Below the pieces are notes generated by a model that was given only the letters and a program-made list of their open reading frames with translations, ran no database searches and was not told the origin of the DNA. A stretch of 64,000 nucleotides of DNA from NCED01 sp035493955 (GTDB lineage Bacteria > Pseudomonadota > Alphaproteobacteria > Caulobacterales > Caulobacteraceae), in contig DATJHI010000006.1 in NCBI GenBank assembly GCA_035493955.1, forward strand, positions 62,001 through 126,000, written 5' to 3'. This document shows, in pieces, positions 61,119 through 64,000 of the stretch (position 1 is its first letter; each line of letters begins with the position of its first letter). Both the position numbers and the translations under genes were made by a program.

Positions 61119-63176
61119 ATGGCCAAGGCCCAACCCGCCATCCCCGACCTGTTCGACAGCGCGCTCGATCCCGTGCCCGCCCCCCCCGTGGCCGGCGCGC
61201 CCTCTGAACCGCGCCCTGCGCCGACCCGGTCCTCCTCCGCCCCCGGCAGCTACACCGCCGGCGACATCGAGGTGCTGGAAGGGCTGGAGCCGGTGCGCAA
61301 GCGGCCCGGCATGTACATCGGCGGCACGGACGAACGGGCCCTGCACCACCTGTTCGCCGAAATCCTCGACAACTCCATGGACGAGGCCGTCGCCGGCCAC
61401 GCCAAGGTCATCGAGGTGCGGCTGGACGCCGACGGGGCCCTCAGCGTCCGCGACGACGGGCGCGGCATGCCCGTCGACCCCCACCCCAAGTTCAAGGACA
61501 AGTCGGCGCTGGAGGTGATCCTCACCGTCCTGCACTCGGGGGGCAAGTTCAAGACGGGCGCCTACCAGACCTCCGGCGGCCTGCATGGGGTGGGCGCTTC
61601 GGTGGTCAACGCCCTGTCCGAGCGGCTCGACGTGACCGTCTGGCGCGACGGAGCCGAATGGCGCCAGGGCTTTTCCCGCGGCAAGCCGCTGACGCCGATC
61701 CAGCAGGTCGGACCGTCGCGCAAACGCGGCACCCTGGTCCGCTTCCAGCCCGACCCGGAGATCTTCGGGCCCGAGGTCGCCTTCCGCCCGTCGCGGCTTT
61801 ACCGGATGGCCAAGTCCAAGGCCTATCTGTTCCGCGGCGTCGAGATCCGCTGGAGCTGCGCCCCCGAGCGCCGCCACGACGACACGCCGACGGAGGCGGT
61901 GTTCCACTTCCCCAACGGCCTGGCCGACTATCTGAAGGAGCGGGTCGGGGAGATCGAGACCGTCACCCCCGAACCCTTCGCCGGCCGGATCGAGCGCAAG
62001 GGCGAGGCCGGGGCCGTGGAATGGGCGGTGACCTGGAGCCCCGCCGGGTTCGGCGAACACGACGGCTTCATGCAGTCCTACTGCAACACCGTGCCCACGC
62101 CAGAGGGCGGCACCCACGAGGCGGGCCTGCGGGCGGTGCTGCTGCGCGGCCTGAAGACCTATGGCGAGATGACCGGCGACAAGCGCGCCGGGGTGCTGAC
62201 CGCCGAGGACGTGGCGGCGAGTGCGGGCGCCTTGATCTCGGTCTTCGTCAAGAACCCGGAGTTCCAGGGCCAGACCAAGGAGCGGCTGTCGTCCTCCGAC
62301 GCCCAGCGGCTGGTCGAGGCCGCCTTGCGCGACCCCTTCGACCACTGGCTGACCGCCCAGCCCAGGGCGGCGACGGCCCTGCTCCAGTTCGTCATCGACC
62401 GCGCCGAGGAGCGGCTGAAGCGGCGCAAGGACAAGGAGGTCGCCCGGGCTTCGGCGACCCGCAAGCTGCGCCTGCCCGGCAAGCTGGCCGACTGTTCCGG
62501 CGCGGCGGCCGACGGCTCGGAACTGTTCATCGTCGAAGGCGACAGCGCCGGCGGCTCGGCCAAGCAGGCCCGTAACCGCGCCAACCAGGCGATCCTGCCC
62601 CTGCGCGGCAAGATCCTCAACGTCGCCTCCGCCACCGGCGAGAAGGCGGGCAAGAACATCGAGCTGTCGGACCTGATGCTGGCCCTGGGCGTCCAGGGCG
62701 GGTCGCGCTTCCGCGAAGAGGACCTTCGCTACGACCGCATCGTCATCATGACCGACGCCGACGTGGACGGGGCGCACATCGCTTCGCTCCTGATCACCTT
62801 CTTCTACCGGACCATGCCGGAGCTGATCCGGTCGGGGAAACTGTACCTGGCCCTGCCGCCGCTCTACCGGATCAGCCACGGGGCGACGACCGCCTACGCC
62901 CGCGACGACGAACACCGGGACGAGCTCCTGGCCACCACCTTCAAGGGCAAGAAGCCGGAGATCGGCCGCTTCAAGGGCCTGGGCGAGATGATGCCGGCCC
63001 AATTGAAGGAAACCACCATGGACCCGAAGAAGCGCACCCTGGCGCGAGTCACCCTGCCCCGCTCCGAGGAGGCGGTGGAGGAGCTGGTCGAGACCCTGAT
63101 GGGCCGCAAGCCCGAACTGCGCTTCCGCTTCATCCAGGAGAACGCCGAGTTCGCGGCCGAGGACCTGGATATCTGA
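61119..63176 (+). CDS. parE: DNA topoisomerase IV subunit B
   Basis: 685 aa from ATG 61119; the frame is open from 61059 but lacks a better start. GHKL ATPase: YTAGDIEVLEGLEPVRKRPGMYIGGTDERALHHLFAEILDNSMDEAVAG, DDGRGMPV, SGGLHGVGASVVNALS, and the Toprim region ELFIVEGDSAGGSAKQARNR, VMIMTDADVDGAHI-type DADVDG, and IGRFKGLGEMMPAQL. The PAQL-like end and 685-aa length fit ParE rather than GyrB. With ParC it decatenates chromosomes. Confidence 0.95.
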   Translation: MAKAQPAIPDLFDSALDPVPAPPVAGAPSEPRPAPTRSSSAPGSYTAGDIEVLEGLEPVRKRPGMYIGGTDERALHHLFAEILDNSMDEAVAGHAKVIEVRLDADGALSVRDDGRGMPVDPHPKFKDKSALEVILTVLHSGGKFKTGAYQTSGGLHGVGASVVNALSERLDVTVWRDGAEWRQGFSRGKPLTPIQQVGPSRKRGTLVRFQPDPEIFGPEVAFRPSRLYRMAKSKAYLFRGVEIRWSCAPERRHDDTPTEAVFHFPNGLADYLKERVGEIETVTPEPFAGRIERKGEAGAVEWAVTWSPAGFGEHDGFMQSYCNTVPTPEGGTHEAGLRAVLLRGLKTYGEMTGDKRAGVLTAEDVAASAGALISVFVKNPEFQGQTKERLSSSDAQRLVEAALRDPFDHWLTAQPRAATALLQFVIDRAEERLKRRKDKEVARASATRKLRLPGKLADCSGAAADGSELFIVEGDSAGGSAKQARNRANQAILPLRGKILNVASATGEKAGKNIELSDLMLALGVQGGSRFREEDLRYDRIVIMTDADVDGAHIASLLITFFYRTMPELIRSGKLYLALPPLYRISHGATTAYARDDEHRDELLATTFKGKKPEIGRFKGLGEMMPAQLKETTMDPKKRTLARVTLPRSEEAVEELVETLMGRKPELRFRFIQENAEFAAEDLDI

Positions 63177-63195
63177 AGGCTGGACGGCGGCAGGT

Positions 63196-64000
63196 TCAGC
63201 TCTCGGCGGACGCCGCCGGCAGCTGTTTCAGCGCCACGAGCAAACCCTCGATCGAATAGGGCTTCTTCAGCAGGTCAAATCCATGCGCGCCCTCTTCGGC
63301 GATGACGTGGCTGTAGCCGCTGGTCAGAACCACCTCGAGGTCCGGCCACCGCGCCTTGACCGCGTGGCCGAGTTCGATGCCGCTCATGCCGGGCATGACG
63401 ACATCGGAGAACACCAGGTCAAAGGCCTGACGGTTCTGGCCCAGGACCTCCAGGGCGCTTCGCCCGTCTCCGACCCAGGTGACGGTCTGGCCCAATTCCC
63501 TCAGGAGGCCGGCCGCGAAGTTGCCGACGCCTTCGTTGTCCTCCACCAGCAGGATTCGGCGGGCAGGCAGGGCGGCGAGGTCGATCGGCGCGACCGTTGG
63601 CTCCAGGGTCTCCACCCTGGCGTTCGATCGCGGCAGGTAGAGGGTGAACACGGTGCCGACATCCACCTCGCTGCGGACATCGATCTCTCCATGCGACTGC
63701 TTGGCGAAACCGTAGACCTGGCTGAGGCCGAGCCCCGTCCCCTTGTCGACGGCCTTGGTGGTGAAGAAGGGTTCAAAGACGCGCGTCAAGGTCTCCGGCG
63801 TCATGCCCGTCCCGGTATCCGAAATCTCGATGGCGACGAACTCGCCCGGCACAGCCACGTGGCCCCGCACGGCGGGCACGCCCGTCGAGGCTCGGGTCGT
63901 GATCTTGATCTCGCCGCCGCGGGGCATGGCGTCGCGGGCGTTGATGACCATGTTGAGGACCGCGGTCTCGAACTGGCTGGGGTCGGCCTGGACCAGCTGG
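63196..64000 (-). CDS. Hybrid histidine kinase, C-terminal part (5' end outside window)
   Basis: The frame is open to the right edge (in-frame codons from 63999); an internal Met at 63951 is not a start since the conserved NMVINARDAM N-box spans it. Seen: ATPase N-box, DTGTGM, EPFFTTK, GTGLGLSQVYGFAKQS; then a receiver with ILLVEDN, phospho-Asp in VFSDVVMPGMSG and KPYSIEGLL. This is a PAS/HWE-like soluble or membrane hybrid kinase whose sensory part lies beyond the window. Converges with parE (19 bp). Confidence 0.85.
   Translation of the reverse strand, partial: QLVQADPSQFETAVLNMVINARDAMPRGGEIKITTRASTGVPAVRGHVAVPGEFVAIEISDTGTGMTPETLTRVFEPFFTTKAVDKGTGLGLSQVYGFAKQSHGEIDVRSEVDVGTVFTLYLPRSNARVETLEPTVAPIDLAALPARRILLVEDNEGVGNFAAGLLRELGQTVTWVGDGRSALEVLGQNRQAFDLVFSDVVMPGMSGIELGHAVKARWPDLEVVLTSGYSHVIAEEGAHGFDLLKKPYSIEGLLVALKQLPAASAES

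Overview
The window looks like chromosomal DNA of a very GC-rich alphaproteobacterium of the order Caulobacterales (Caulobacter/Phenylobacterium-like). The main evidence is a divK-pleD cell-cycle operon whose PleD has its GGEEF and inhibitory-site residues at the canonical numbering, a DinB with an N-terminal zinc ribbon, many TTG/GTG starts, dense ATGA/TGATG-type overlaps, and a holdfast-like polysaccharide locus close to gat, pyr and pleD genes. Species is not determinable from the sequence alone.

Layout. 1-4300: end of a LysM/TPR-like protein, then a phospho-signalling module (membrane Ser/Thr kinase, TagH-like FHA protein, PP2C phosphatase), then a tiny Cys-rich protein. 4400-7100: two paralogous secreted proteins, a DUF6152 protein and a small lipoprotein. 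7650-12150: KaiC-like ATPase, hybrid histidine kinase, lipid-kinase-like protein and a zinc-ribbon protein. 12200-16840: an NAD-dependent dehydrogenase, a candidate small RNA, an orphan ParA-like ATPase, a hemerythrin domain fused in frame to an Arg/Gly/Asp repeat tail, inorganic pyrophosphatase and tRNA-Ser(GCT). 17540-18592: fatty-acid desaturase.

18864-32466 is a Wzx/Wzy-type polysaccharide locus whose order (initiating transferase, flippase, two glycosyltransferases, polymerase, tyrosine-kinase-like protein, Wzz, Wza) parallels the C. crescentus holdfast order hfsE-F-G-(H)-C-B-A-D, but with a GH10 glycanase lipoprotein, an acyltransferase and unrelated genes in the middle and no deacetylase. 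32545-38910 holds small accessory genes: Sel1-like, GST, two RcnB-like proteins, a lone receiver, an intradiol dioxygenase and two secreted proteins, with gatB among them. 38914-40681 has gatA/gatC.

40832-63176 is mostly housekeeping: an ABC-2 exporter, ruvX, pyrB plus a catalytically degenerate pyrC, plsY, dprA, topA, rnr, rpmG, pleD, divK, dinB, a hybrid histidine kinase and parE. The window ends inside another hybrid histidine kinase on the minus strand.

Starts were chosen from ribosome binding sites, overlaps and conserved N-termini. The very long antisense frames opposite these genes (up to 1633 codons) are composition artefacts. The most interesting points are the hemerythrin/repeat fusion with a perfect internal start signal, the GH10 gene translationally coupled to the polymerase, the Walker-A lysine loss in the HfsB-like protein, the degenerate dihydroorotase, the kinase-FHA-phosphatase triad, a candidate sRNA, and several palindromes in AT-rich gaps.
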